Counted from the stretch's first letter, positions 47,030 to 56,520 are shown. The stretch is 64,000 bases of DNA from Tannerella serpentiformis (GCF_003033925.1 NZ_CP028365.1:1488001-1552000); one strand, 5' to 3'. Made by a program: numbers and translations. The notes: generated by a model from the letters alone, not told the origin.

Positions 47030-47216
47030 GTTAATCTTGTGTTAGATTTAAGCTCACGTCGCAAGGAGGCGAAGAGATGAATGAGGTGTATTCAAATCGG
47101 GGCATGCCACTTCGGCTCACTCCGCAATTCCCATTGCGGTCGAAAAAAGCACCTCAGGCCACGCGGCAACTTCTATCGGAATCGTAAAAAGGACCTCCGG
47201 AATGTCCGAAAATAAG

Positions 47217-47247
47217 AACGGGCGTGAACCGAGGGGTTCCGCCCGTT
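47217..47247 (-). terminator. Terminator of the ComM-type gene
   Basis: AACGGGCG-GAACC and GGTTC-CGCCCGTT pair with a short loop; on the minus strand followed by CTTATTTTC. Confidence 0.75.
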
Positions 47248-47276
47248 TTGAACACGATGGGATATGAATTTTCGCC

Positions 47277-48824
47277 TTACCCGACACTTTCGCCCCATGT
47301 GCCGCGATCGAGCGTACGGTATCCGATAGCCTCGGAGATATGCTCGGGACGAATGTCGGACGACGCGTCGAGGTCGGCTATCGTTCGGGCCACTTTCAGG
47401 ATCCGATCATAGGCGCGAGCTGAAAGATTCAGCCGTTCCATGGCCCGCTTGAGTCGGGCAAGGCTCTCCGCGTCGGGCACGGCATAACGGTGCAGCATGC
47501 GGGAGCTCATTTGCGCGTTGCAATAGATGCCGTCCTCATCGACATAGCGCTGCTGCTGAATTTCGCGCGCCCGAACGACCCGCACACGAACATCTGAAGA
47601 AGGTTCCGATGGACGTTGCTCGGAGATCTTTTCGAAAGGCACGGGAACAATTTCCACCTGTATGTCAATGCGATCGAGCAGCGGACCGGATATTCGATTC
47701 ATGTATTTACGCACCGCTCCGGAAGTGCAGACACAAGGACGCGTTGGGTGATTGTAATAACCGCAGGGACAAGGATTCATCGAGGCTACGAGCATGAAGC
47801 TGGCCGGATAATCGACAGATAAGCGGGCTCGTGAGATGTGTATGTTGCGGTCTTCGAGAGGTTGGCGGAGCACCTCGAGCACGTTGCGATTAAATTCGGG
47901 CAATTCGTCGAGAAAGAGTACCCCATTATGCGCCAAACTGATCTCACCGGGTTGCGGAAATGACCCTCCGCCCACCATCGCCACGTCCGAGATGGTGTGA
48001 TGGGGTGCACGAAAAGGGCGCTGGGCCAAAAGCCCCGTCCCAGCTCCTGTCTTACCGGCCACGGAGTGTATCTTGGTCGTCTCAAGTGCTTCCTGAAGCG
48101 TAGGCGGGGGTAAAATCGACGGCAGACGCTTAGCGAGCATGGATTTCCCACTTCCCGGCGGTCCCACCATGATTAAATTATGTCCGCCCGCAGCTGCCAC
48201 CTCTAAGGCACGCTTGACGCTCTCTTGCCCACGAACATCGGCAAAGTCGAGGTCGAAATGTTGTTGGCTGAAGAACTCCGCGTAGGTGTCGATCACCGTT
48301 GGCTCCAGCTTGCGTTCGCCGGCAAAGAACTCCACCACCTCGCGAATGTTATTCACGCCGTATACGGTCAGTCCCTCCGTCACAGCCGCTTCGCGAGCGT
48401 TCTGCTGAGGCAAGATGATGCCCTCAAATCCTTCCTCGCGGGCCTTTAAGGCAATCGGTAAGGCTCCGCGAATGGGCATGAGGCTACCGTCGAGTGATAG
48501 CTCTCCCATAAGCAAATAGCGATCGAGCAATCCGTCAGTCTTGAGCTCCCCGGACGCAGCCAAAATGCCGATGGCGAGAGGCAGATCGTAGGCCGATCCT
48601 TCTTTTTTGATGTCGGCGGGAGCCATGTTAATCACAATGCGATGACGAGGGAAGGGATAGCCATTCACTTGCAGGGCAGAAACGATGCGTTCGTGGCTTT
48701 CGCGTACAGCCACGTCGGGCAATCCGACGAGGAAGAACTGTATGCCTTTCGTACAACTAACTTCGATGGTAATGATGGTGGCGGAAATGCCGTATACGGC
48801 TGCCGAAAAGGTTTTAATGAGCAT
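47277..48824 (-). CDS. comM: YifB/ComM family AAA ATPase (Mg-chelatase-like)
   Basis: A 515-residue hexameric helicase-type ATPase. An N-terminal Lon-type S5 domain (residues 1-170: VGLPDVAVRESHERIVSAL, DLPLAIGILAASGEL) precedes the AAA core with Walker A GPPGSGKSMLAKRLPSILPP near residue 220 and the ARISFRAPHHTISD-like sensor (RAPHHTISDVAMVGGG). The C-terminal domain is Mg-chelatase-like. In other bacteria ComM promotes branch migration during natural transformation. No competence gene is adjacent. Confidence 0.93.
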   Translation of the reverse strand: MLIKTFSAAVYGISATIITIEVSCTKGIQFFLVGLPDVAVRESHERIVSALQVNGYPFPRHRIVINMAPADIKKEGSAYDLPLAIGILAASGELKTDGLLDRYLLMGELSLDGSLMPIRGALPIALKAREEGFEGIILPQQNAREAAVTEGLTVYGVNNIREVVEFFAGERKLEPTVIDTYAEFFSQQHFDLDFADVRGQESVKRALEVAAAGGHNLIMVGPPGSGKSMLAKRLPSILPPPTLQEALETTKIHSVAGKTGAGTGLLAQRPFRAPHHTISDVAMVGGGSFPQPGEISLAHNGVLFLDELPEFNRNVLEVLRQPLEDRNIHISRARLSVDYPASFMLVASMNPCPCGYYNHPTRPCVCTSGAVRKYMNRISGPLLDRIDIQVEIVPVPFEKISEQRPSEPSSDVRVRVVRAREIQQQRYVDEDGIYCNAQMSSRMLHRYAVPDAESLARLKRAMERLNLSARAYDRILKVARTIADLDASSDIRPEHISEAIGYRTLDRGTWGESVG

Positions 48825-48904
48825 GAGTGAGTGGAATAGGGGGATAAAGGTGGTTAGGACGTGTATAGAGTGTATGCGAGACTACGCGCCAAACGGAACG
48901 GCCG

Positions 48905-49852
48905 TCAGAACCATTTCTTCCGCTTGAAGTACCAGAGGATGCCGATCACGCCGCAGATCATAAGCACGATGGCAAACGGATAGCCGAACTTCCACTCCAG
49001 CTCGGGCATGAACTTGAAGTTCATCCCGTAGATGCTGGCTACGAGCGTGGGTGGCATGAAGACGACGGAGACGATGGTGAAGATCTTAATGATCTTGTTC
49101 TGCTGGATGTTGACGAGGCCCAGGAACGTGTCCTGCATGTACTCCAGACGATCGAAACTGAAGCGCAGGTGCTCGAAAAGCGAGTTGATGTCCTTGATGA
49201 GGATGCTCATCTTGGCCTTGGCGTCGGCGGGGATGAGGATGCTCTTGATCATGTTGGAGCAGACGCGCTGCTTGTCGACGATGTTTTCGCGGATGATCAT
49301 CGTGCGCTCTTGCAGCTCTTTGATGGCGATGAGGATGGCGTTGTCGACGTCCTCTTCGGATTTGAGGTGGCTGCTCAGTTCGGTGATCTCACGGGTGAGA
49401 TCCTCGATGAGGTCGGCGTCGTAGTCGACTCGGGTCTCGAGCAGTGTGGTGAGCACGTGGTAGCCCGTGGGATAGCTGCGGGGGCTGGCGAAGAGCTTGC
49501 GCATGGTGTCGTTGAACGAGGGGAGCTCTTGGCTGCGTACGGAGACGAGGGTGTTATCCTTGATGATGAACGAGACCGTCTCCTCCTCGAAGTTTGACAG
49601 CAGGAAGCGCGAGTTGGCCACGAGCGAGTTCTCGGTCTCCATGTAGCGCGAACTGATCTCGATCTCTTCCATTTCTTCCTCCTCTTGGATGTAGATCTTG
49701 AGGAACTGCTCGAGGCGACTTTCGGCCTCTTCGGGCACGTCGTTGAGGTCGATCCAGAGCAGGTTCTCGCGGGGTGCCCGTTTCAGCACCTCGATGTCCT
49801 TCGATAGTTTCAGGCGATTGTCTTCACGATAGAAAATGCGAATCTCTGACAT
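48905..49852 (-). CDS. corA: CorA magnesium/cobalt transporter
   Basis: A 315-residue membrane protein with a large cytoplasmic domain and two C-terminal membrane segments; the conserved pore motif YGMNF is at about residues 274-278 (IYGMNFKFMPE). The family forms pentamers that import Mg2+. The coiled region at residues 140-240 is rich in charged residues, as expected for the stalk helix. Lies 62 bp after the rsmA stop, on the same strand. Confidence 0.93.
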   Translation of the reverse strand: MSEIRIFYREDNRLKLSKDIEVLKRAPRENLLWIDLNDVPEEAESRLEQFLKIYIQEEEEMEEIEISSRYMETENSLVANSRFLLSNFEEETVSFIIKDNTLVSVRSQELPSFNDTMRKLFASPRSYPTGYHVLTTLLETRVDYDADLIEDLTREITELSSHLKSEEDVDNAILIAIKELQERTMIIRENIVDKQRVCSNMIKSILIPADAKAKMSILIKDINSLFEHLRFSFDRLEYMQDTFLGLVNIQQNKIIKIFTIVSVVFMPPTLVASIYGMNFKFMPELEWKFGYPFAIVLMICGVIGILWYFKRKKWF

Positions 49853-49914
49853 GTGAATAAGTTGTTAGAGGGGTGAGAAGAATGTTTGAACTGGGGGTGG
49901 GGCGGCTTAGTCGC

Positions 49915-50724
49915 TTAGATCGCGCCGTCTGCGGCTGCGTGGGTGCGCTGGAGGTACGCCTCGGTGAGGTGGGTGAGATGGATGAAGTCGTCCAGCGTGA
50001 GTTGCTCGGCGCGGAGGCTGAAGAGGCGGTCGTCGCGGCCCTCGAAAGTGCGTCCGAGCAGGGGTTCGAGGGCGTTACGGAGTGTCTTGCGACGGCGGTT
50101 GAAGGCCGTCTTGACGACCGTCTTGTACAGCCGTTCGTCGCAGCCAAGCTCCTGCCGATCGTTGCGTGTCAATCGCACCACGGCGCTCTGCACCTTGGGC
50201 GGCGGATTGAAGGCCGAGGGGGGGACGGTGAAGAGGTATTCCACCTCGTACCACGGCTGAATGAGCGCCGAGAGGATGCCTGCCGTGCGGGTGGCGGGTC
50301 GTGCAGCCAGTCGTTCGGCCACCTCCTTTTGGATCATGCCCGAGCAACACACCACGCGGTCGCGCTCCTCGAGCACTTTGAAGAAGATCTGGCTCGATAT
50401 GTAATAGGGATAGTTGCCGATCACCATGAAGTCCGACGGGTAGCGTGTGCGGAGGTCCATTTGCAGGAAATCCTCATCCAGGATGCGCCCCTCCAGGGCC
50501 GGATAATGGGTGCGGAGGAAGCTGATCGATGCGGGATCGATCTCGACTACCGAGAGGTCGTGGCCGGCAGCCAGCAAGTGGCGCGTCAGCACGCCCGTCC
50601 CCGGCCCCACCTCCAGCACAGGCCGCCCGCGGTAGTCGGCCAGCGTGTCGGCTATGCGCGCCGCGATGGAATCATCTATGAGGAAATGTTGGCCCAGCGC
50701 CTTTTTCGGTCGGATCGTCGTCAT
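49915..50724 (-). CDS. rsmA: 16S rRNA dimethyladenosine transferase
   Basis: A 269-residue SAM-dependent methyltransferase (KsgA) that dimethylates two adenines in the 3' end helix of 16S rRNA. N-terminal KKALGQHFLIDDSIAARIA and the SAM motif VLEVGPGTGVLTRHLL near residue 38, plus motif IV VIGNYPYYIS near residue 108 (an NPPY-type motif with Tyr). The C-terminal domain is normal. A candidate -7 element (reverse TACCTTTG) lies at 50,751-50,758. Confidence 0.95.
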   Translation of the reverse strand: MTTIRPKKALGQHFLIDDSIAARIADTLADYRGRPVLEVGPGTGVLTRHLLAAGHDLSVVEIDPASISFLRTHYPALEGRILDEDFLQMDLRTRYPSDFMVIGNYPYYISSQIFFKVLEERDRVVCCSGMIQKEVAERLAARPATRTAGILSALIQPWYEVEYLFTVPPSAFNPPPKVQSAVVRLTRNDRQELGCDERLYKTVVKTAFNRRRKTLRNALEPLLGRTFEGRDDRLFSLRAEQLTLDDFIHLTHLTEAYLQRTHAAADGAI

Positions 50725-50750
50725 CGTGTTCGTATTTATAATGAATGCCG

Positions 50751-50758
50751 CAAAGGTA
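50751..50758 (-). promoter_or_regulatory. Candidate -7 element of rsmA
   Basis: CAAAGGTA, reverse TACCTTTG. CAAA at 50,784 is a possible -33 element but the spacing (25 bp) is long. Confidence 0.5.
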
Positions 50759-50889
50759 AAGAGGGATTAGAGGCGGTCGGTAACAAAGATCGGCCCCCGT
50801 GTGTGGGAGTGTGAGGCCTTTCGCACGGCAGAACAGGCCCGAAAGAGGTCGTTGGGTCGGCTATCTGGGCCAACAATGCCCTTTTGATG

Positions 50890-51110
50890 GCGCCTTTTTG
50901 TGTGAAATGAACTTCGACAAGCCCGCTTCCTGAGTCAGAAATCGGCATTGTTCACCAGCAAAGCATTTTCCTGACCCAGGAATCAGCATTGCTCGCCAAC
51001 AAAGCATTTTCCTGACCCAGAAAAGGGCATTGTTGGCCAACAAAGCACTTTCCTGACCCAGAAATTGGCTTTGTCCGTCAGCAATGCCCTTTTCTGCCCC
51101 AGGATGCAAC
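50890..51110. repeat. 41-bp array of CCTGACCCAGG units
   Basis: CTGACCCAG or a variant begins at 50930, 50971, 51012, 51053 and 51094, exactly 41 bp apart. The linkers hold a second dyad, best seen as TTGTTGGCCAACAA (perfect, near 51,030). The array fills the gap between rsmA and the cobalamin gene, both on the minus strand. Confidence 0.93.
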
Positions 51111-51117
51111 CGCTGCG

Positions 51118-51828
51118 TCACCCCCGACGGACGATCAGCAGCGAGAAGTACGGGAAACGGCGCTCGAGGATGGCGTCGCGACGGCAGCTGTAGAACGCCC
51201 TCTCCGCGTCGGCGCCGGCGTGCTCGAAATAATGGAAGGCCACGCCGTCGGGGGCCTGCGCGAGGGCCTCCTTGACGGCCGGGGCATAGCGCGAGGGCTT
51301 CATCAGCACCACGCTACGCCCCGCAGCCACACGGCCGAGCAGCTCGTCGGCCGAAGCGAGGGTAGTCAGTACGTCCGTCTCCTCCGTCTGCTCGGCAATA
51401 ACGACGCCTTCCGACGCTGCACAGGCCACAAAGGCGGGTATGCCGGCGATGCGTTCCGTCGAGAGTCCCCGCTCAGCAAGCAGTGCGCTGACGTAGCCCG
51501 ACGAGGAGTAGAAGCCCGCATCTCCCTCGGCCGTGACGGCCACCCGACGCCCCTCGGCACATTCGGCCGCGATCCGCTCGACGGCCGCGCCATAGTCCGC
51601 CAGCGCCGCCGCTCGGTCGTCGCGCATGGCGACGGGGAACGGTCGGATGGCCGCCAGGTCGATATCGAGTGCGCGAAGGATGTCGGCCGCGCGAGAGGCG
51701 AGTGAGCCGTCGGGCTGGACGGTGGCAGGGCAATAGATGGCGTCGGCCTGGCGCAGTCGGCGTAGGCCTTTGAGGGTGATCAGCTCGGGGTCGCCCGGTC
51801 CGAGCGAGATGATGGAGATGGGGTGCAT
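51118..51828 (-). CDS. cobI: Precorrin-2 C20-methyltransferase
   Basis: A 236-residue SAM-dependent tetrapyrrole methylase of the CobI/CbiL type. It starts HPISIISLGPGDPELITLKGL, the typical phosphate/SAM loop, and has VAVTAEGDAGFYSSSGYVSALL near residues 95-116. It acts in cobalamin (vitamin B12) ring building. No other cobalamin gene is visible in the window, but meaB, whose product serves a B12-dependent mutase, lies 5 kb away. The aerobic and anaerobic pathway names (CobI, CbiL) cannot be separated by sequence alone. Confidence 0.88.
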   Translation of the reverse strand: MHPISIISLGPGDPELITLKGLRRLRQADAIYCPATVQPDGSLASRAADILRALDIDLAAIRPFPVAMRDDRAAALADYGAAVERIAAECAEGRRVAVTAEGDAGFYSSSGYVSALLAERGLSTERIAGIPAFVACAASEGVVIAEQTEETDVLTTLASADELLGRVAAGRSVVLMKPSRYAPAVKEALAQAPDGVAFHYFEHAGADAERAFYSCRRDAILERRFPYFSLLIVRRG

Positions 51829-51896
51829 AACGGGGGGATGAGTTAGGGGTAATGAAAGGGAGAGACGTACCGATCCATCGTGCAGGAGAGGCGTCG

Positions 51897-52547
51897 CTAC
51901 CTGTTTGAAGGCCGCAAATGTAAGGGCGAGGCTTGTGGTTGCTTCAACCGAGCGGCATCCAATACACTGACTCCTCCCTCTTCAAACTCGATGGCTCCGG
52001 AACTGCAAACCCGCTCTTTGAACCGACGCTTTGCTTTTTCCGTGAGGGGAAGCAGACCCACCATCACCCGGTTCTTTTCTGAATCAATTCCGCTGCCGGT
52101 CCATCCCAGCTCGCGGCACAAGGCCTCGTCTTCAAACGGAATCCCCAAGCTGTCATTCAATGCGACCAGTTCATTGTAAGCGTAGTCGCAGCGTTGGACA
52201 ATCACATTATTGCTCTTCGTACGCACCCGTACTTCATCGAGATAAGCGTCGGGATCTCCTTTCACAAGCACCACCGCATGACCCTCTGCATCGTAATATC
52301 CCCCACCATAAAAGTCGGGAAGCCTTGGATGGATACCCATACCTGCCGAGCGGATTTGTGTGCCTCCGGAATCCACAAGGGGCATTTCCGCCTCAAAAGA
52401 AGCATCCAGATTGTCAAAAATCTCCATGGCGGACAATGTGGGGAAGTCCTTCTGTCCGTCGCTTTTTTTGTTCAAAGTCTTCTCTGTGCAGGCTGATGAC
52501 AGACAAACAGCAAGCAAGAAAAGTCCATTCAATAAATACGTTTTCAT
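51897..52547 (-). CDS. Lipoprotein of unknown function
   Basis: A 216-residue protein started at the ATG at 52,547 (MKTYLLNGLFLLAVCLSSACTEK); LSSAC is a lipobox, so the mature protein is acylated at Cys 20 and probably sits in the outer membrane. The rest has no motif I recognise (RVRTKSNNVIVQRCDYAYNE; LGWTGSGIDSEKNRVMVGL). The gene is divergent from the metal-uptake genes to the right. A longer frame would run into the promoter region and lacks a signal peptide. Confidence 0.75.
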   Translation of the reverse strand: MKTYLLNGLFLLAVCLSSACTEKTLNKKSDGQKDFPTLSAMEIFDNLDASFEAEMPLVDSGGTQIRSAGMGIHPRLPDFYGGGYYDAEGHAVVLVKGDPDAYLDEVRVRTKSNNVIVQRCDYAYNELVALNDSLGIPFEDEALCRELGWTGSGIDSEKNRVMVGLLPLTEKAKRRFKERVCSSGAIEFEEGGVSVLDAARLKQPQASPLHLRPSNR

Positions 52548-52716
52548 ATCGATCATCTTTATCGTGTAAGAATCAGGCCAAATATCCATGATTTGATGCA
52601 GTACAGGGAGGCAATCAATGCATTCACTGAGATTTTGCCCTTTCTTTGCCGCCGCTCTGGGAAAAAAGGGGGGCTTATCCCCCCAGGATCCATGCAGAGA
52701 GAGAACGAGAACGACA

Positions 52717-53043
52717 GTGAAGACGAGTTTACAAGGCAGAATACGGATCGCATGGTTGCTACTGGCAACGCTCATGCCCTTCTTCGCGGTGAAGGCTATC
52801 CATCACCACGAGGTCGTGCCGTCGGCCATCTGTCAGACGACGGACGCCGGGCAGTCGCAGTCAGCCTGCGGCGACGACAGCTGCCCCATCTGCCACTTCT
52901 CCCTCGAACCCTTCACCCCGGGCGAGAGCCTCACACTCTCCGTCACCCTTTCTTACACCCATCACGAACCGGGCACCCTCCGCGAGCCGCTCTTTGGCCA
53001 GCCCGTCGCTTCGTACAACCTCCGGGCACCGCCCGCCTGCTGA
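52717..53043 (+). CDS. Small exported protein with a CPICHF motif
   Basis: About 108 residues from a GTG at 52717; this start gives the signal-like sequence VKTSLQGRIRIAWLLLATL. An ATG at 52,618 would add 33 residues that do not look like a leader. The mature part has IHHHE near the N-terminus and DDSCPICHFSLEPF in the middle, both possible metal ligands. Its position directly before a TonB-dependent receptor and a His-rich lipoprotein suggests a role in metal uptake; I do not know a defined family. Start uncertain. Confidence 0.6.
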   Translation: MKTSLQGRIRIAWLLLATLMPFFAVKAIHHHEVVPSAICQTTDAGQSQSACGDDSCPICHFSLEPFTPGESLTLSVTLSYTHHEPGTLREPLFGQPVASYNLRAPPAC

Positions 53044-53136
53044 ATCTCCACCCCCAGAGGCGCATCCATCGTTCGACGGAGGCGCGGGGCACGTATTTCA
53101 GCCATTCATTATCCATTCATTTTTTAAGCAGAATAC

Positions 53137-55296
53137 ATGCGTATCCAACTCCTTTCGGGTACGCTGGGCATACTGTTCGCAGGGGCCATTCATGCGCAGC
53201 AGTCGGCCGATTCGGTTCGTACGGTAGCACTCGACGAGGTCGTTGTCTCGGAGAGTTACCGCACGCGGCAGGAGAAGCTGACGGCGCTGCCCGTCGATGT
53301 GGTGCGTAAGGACTTCCTTTCGCGCCATTTCTCGGGCAATTTGGTGCAGACCCTCGAACAAATACCCGGCGTGCATTCGATGGATATCGGTGCGGGATTC
53401 TCCAAGCCCGTCATTCGCGGACTGGGGTTCAATCGCATTGCGGTATCCGAAAACGGCATCAAACAGGAAGGCCAGCAGTGGGGCAGTGACCACGGGCTGG
53501 AGATCGACGCCTTCAATATCGACGAAGTGCGCGTCCGTAAAGGGCCTGCATCGCTCCTCTTCGGTAGCGATGCGATGGGCGGCGTGATTGAGGTATTGCC
53601 TCCCGTGACGCCCATCCTGAACGGACTGGCGGGCGAGGCGGTGTTGCTCGGCAAGACGGTCAACGGCACGCTGGGCGGATCGCTCATGCTGGGCTGGAAG
53701 CGCGGCGCATGGTACGTCAAGGGGCGTTATTCGGAGCAGCGATACGGCGACTATCGGGTTCCCACGGACACGGTCGTCTACCTGACGCAAAAGATGCCCG
53801 TCTACGGGCGGCGACTCAAGAACACGGCTGGCGTGGAACGTAACGCATCGCTCTTCTCGGCCTACGCTCGCGGCCATTACCGCATGAACGTGGCCCTGAG
53901 TAATGCCTACCAGAAGATGGGCTTCTTCGCCGGTGCACACGGCGTGCCCGACTTGGCCCGTGTGCAGGACGACGGTGATTCGCGCAACATCGACCTGCCC
54001 TTTAGCCGCGTCAACCACCTCAAGCTGACTACCCACCAGGAGCTTTTCGGCGAGCGCTTCATCTTCTCCGGCGACTTCGGTTGGCAATACAACCACCGCG
54101 AGGAGTGGAGCGCCTTCCACACCCACTATGACACGCAGCCCCTGCCCGAGCGTGACCCTGACAAGGAGCTGGAGTTCCGACTCCACACCCTCAGTGCTTC
54201 GCTCCGACTCCGGCTGCTGCCCTCCACCACGTGGGAGCACACCGTGGGGCTTGACGCCCAAGCGCAGCGCAACGACATCGGCGGATACACCTTCCTGCTG
54301 CCTGAATACCGACGCCTCACCACGGGGGCCTACTGGCTCACGATGTATCGGCCCAGCAATCGCTTCATGGTGAGCGGTGGCGCGCGTTACGACTTGGGAC
54401 GTGTACGCGTGGCGGCCTCTACGGATCCTTACCTCGCGGAGTACCTCCGTCGGCAGGGGTATGAGGAGGAGAAGGTCAAGGCGTACGAGCAGCGGAGCGT
54501 GGGTGCCGATCGCACGTATGGCGACTACTCGCTCTCGGCAGGCATCGTCTGGAATCCTATGCCGCAGCACCTCGTGAAGGTGAACCTCGGCCGCAGCTTC
54601 CGTCTGCCCGGCGCGAATGAGTTAGCCTCTAACGGCGTCCATCATGGCACTTTCCGTCATGAGCAGGGCGACCCCTCGCTCGGCTCCGAGCGCGGATGGC
54701 AGTTGGACGCCTCGTACAGCTTTCGCCGCGGGGCACTGGAGCTGACCGTCTCGCCCTTCCTCAGCCTCTTTGACAATTACATCTACCTGCGCCCCACGGG
54801 CGAGTGGTCCGTCTTGCCACACGCCGGACAGATCTATCGCTACACCGGTGCGCGAGTTGTCTTTGCCGGAGGCGAGGTGACCTGCGACGTGCCTCTGCCG
54901 GCCAACCTGAGCTATCGCCTGGCCGGCGAGTATGTCTACACCCGCAACCGGGATGAGCGCACGGCATTGAGCTTCTCGCCCCCCGCCTCCATGCGCAACA
55001 CGCTGACGTGGGAGCGTGGCCGCGTGCGCCTCTACGCCGAGTGGCAGGCCATTGCCAGCCAGCGGCGCATCGCCCGGAACGAGGACGAGACGCCTGGGGC
55101 CAACCTGCTCCACGTCGGCGGCAGCCTCCGCCTGCATGCCCTCGGTACGCACGTGGAGGTGGCGCTTGATGCCCGAAATGTGTTCGATACGAAGTATTAC
55201 AACCACTTGAGTTTTTATCGGAAAGTGGAGATCCCCGAACCGGGTCGAAACTTCCAATTATCCATCAAAATCCCCTTTAATCAACATTCAAAATGA
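53137..55296 (+). CDS. TonB-dependent outer-membrane receptor, probably for a metal
   Basis: A 719-residue receptor with signal peptide MRIQLLSGTLGILFAGAIHAQQ and a TonB box-like segment VALDEVVVSE. A plug domain follows (LVQTLEQIPGVHSMDIGAGFSKPVIRG), then the 22-strand barrel ending YRKVEIPEPGRNFQLSIKIPF. The segment GIKQEGQQWGSDHGLEIDAF in the plug resembles that of zinc and copper receptors such as ZnuD and OprC. The His-rich lipoprotein gene 1 bp-scale downstream (start 55,293, overlapping the stop) supports metal uptake. Zinc is the most likely metal, by inference. Confidence 0.85.
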   Translation: MRIQLLSGTLGILFAGAIHAQQSADSVRTVALDEVVVSESYRTRQEKLTALPVDVVRKDFLSRHFSGNLVQTLEQIPGVHSMDIGAGFSKPVIRGLGFNRIAVSENGIKQEGQQWGSDHGLEIDAFNIDEVRVRKGPASLLFGSDAMGGVIEVLPPVTPILNGLAGEAVLLGKTVNGTLGGSLMLGWKRGAWYVKGRYSEQRYGDYRVPTDTVVYLTQKMPVYGRRLKNTAGVERNASLFSAYARGHYRMNVALSNAYQKMGFFAGAHGVPDLARVQDDGDSRNIDLPFSRVNHLKLTTHQELFGERFIFSGDFGWQYNHREEWSAFHTHYDTQPLPERDPDKELEFRLHTLSASLRLRLLPSTTWEHTVGLDAQAQRNDIGGYTFLLPEYRRLTTGAYWLTMYRPSNRFMVSGGARYDLGRVRVAASTDPYLAEYLRRQGYEEEKVKAYEQRSVGADRTYGDYSLSAGIVWNPMPQHLVKVNLGRSFRLPGANELASNGVHHGTFRHEQGDPSLGSERGWQLDASYSFRRGALELTVSPFLSLFDNYIYLRPTGEWSVLPHAGQIYRYTGARVVFAGGEVTCDVPLPANLSYRLAGEYVYTRNRDERTALSFSPPASMRNTLTWERGRVRLYAEWQAIASQRRIARNEDETPGANLLHVGGSLRLHALGTHVEVALDARNVFDTKYYNHLSFYRKVEIPEPGRNFQLSIKIPFNQHSK

Positions 55297-55778
55297 AAGC
55301 GAAGATTTTTTCCGCAGCCGCGCTCTGCCTCTTGGCCGTGAGCGCCGTCCTTTTCACCGCCTGTGAGAAGGAGAATTCTGATGTAACGAAGCCTGTGATC
55401 AAGCTCGAAGAGCCTGAGAACGGCGACAGCCTCCTGATCGGTGACACGCATGGTGTCCATCTGGAGATGGATCTTTCGGACGACGTGATGCTGAAGTCGT
55501 ACAAGATCGATGTGCACAACAACTTCGATGGCCATAGCCACACGCGTGCAGGAGATGGTACGACGCCCTTCAGCTTCAAGAAGGAGTACGATCTCACGGG
55601 CAAGCGTGAGGCGCACATCCATCATCACGACATCAAGATCCCGGCTACTGCTACGCCGGGCAAGTATCACCTGATGATCTATTGCACGGACGAGGCCGGT
55701 AACGAGTCTTACGTGGCTCGCGACGTCGTGCTCAGCAAGACGGCTAAGCCGCACGACCACCACGACGATCACGATTGA
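55293..55778 (+). CDS. His-rich DUF4625 lipoprotein
   Basis: A 161-residue lipoprotein (MKAKIFSAAALCLLAVSAVLFTAC; lipobox FTAC). The body is an Ig-like DUF4625 domain (KPVIKLEEPENGDSLLIGDTHGVHLEM, IDVHNNFDGHSHTR). His clusters HIHHHD and a C-terminal HDHHDDHD tail could bind metal ions. It overlaps the receptor gene by 4 bp (ATGA), so it is almost certainly made together with it. A likely substrate-capture lipoprotein for the receptor; this is inference. Confidence 0.85.
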   Translation: MKAKIFSAAALCLLAVSAVLFTACEKENSDVTKPVIKLEEPENGDSLLIGDTHGVHLEMDLSDDVMLKSYKIDVHNNFDGHSHTRAGDGTTPFSFKKEYDLTGKREAHIHHHDIKIPATATPGKYHLMIYCTDEAGNESYVARDVVLSKTAKPHDHHDDHD

Positions 55779-55817
55779 TCGCCCCTCCTCGCGCCCATCC
55801 GTGGGTGTTGTTCCGAG

Positions 55818-55862
55818 AGCCCCTCTGCCCCATTCCCGCGGGTGGAGGGGCTTATGTTTTTA
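55818..55862 (+). terminator. Terminator after the DUF4625 gene
   Basis: AGCCCCTC (55818-55825) pairs with GAGGGGCT (55845-55852), then TATGTTTTTAG. Confidence 0.7.
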
Positions 55863-55894
55863 GTGGCGAATCAGAAGCGGATTGAGACGTGAGT

Positions 55895-56450
55895 TCGATC
55901 GTCATGCGGCACGACGGCGTCTCAATGGGCATTTTGGTCTCGTCATGCGGCACGACGGCGTCTCAATGACCATTTTGGTCTCGTCATGCGACACGACGGC
56001 GTCTCAACGGCCATTTTGGTCTCGTCATGCGACACGATGGCGTCTCAACGGCCATTTTGGTCTCGTCATGCGACACGATGGCGTCTCAACGGCCATTTTG
56101 GCCTCATCATGCGACATGATGGTGTCTCAATGGCCATTTTGGTCTCATCATGCGACACGACGGCGTCTCAATGGCCATTTTGACCTCATCATGCGACATG
56201 ACGGCGCCTCAATGGCCATTTTGGTCTCGTCATGCGGCACGACGGCGTCTCAACGGCCATTTTGGTCTCGTCATGCGACATGCCAGCGTCACTTTTGACC
56301 CAGCGGCCCCGTCATGCGGCATGCCAGCGTTACTTTTGATCCAGCGGAGGCGTCATGCGGCATGCCAGCGTTACTTTTGATCCAGCGGAGGCGTCATGCG
56401 GCATGCCAGCGTCACTTTTGATCCAGCGGAGGCGTCATGCGGCATGACGA
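55895..56450. repeat. 41-bp array of CGTCATGCG units, fourteen copies
   Basis: CGTCATGCGGCACGACG and variants start at 55900, 55941, 55982, 56023, 56064, 56105, 56146, 56187, 56228, 56269, 56310, 56351, 56392 and 56433, every 41 bp. The linker changes abruptly after 56,280: GTCTCAACGGCCATTTTGGT in the first part, CAGCGTTACTTTTGATCCAG in the second. CATGCGGCATG is a perfect small hairpin in the second part. It lies between convergent genes. Confidence 0.97.
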
Positions 56451-56520
56451 GGCTTTCAGATTCTGAGTGAATGATGATTCTCCTCTACACTCCCCCCTGT
56501 GAGGTATGGGCATAAAAAGC

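Noticed and set aside
53098-54570. 490-codon open frame on the minus strand
   Set aside because: Antisense to the TonB receptor gene; composition without domain signals.
55882-56298. 138-codon repetitive protein
   Set aside because: Entirely inside the 56-kb array; every frame is equally open.
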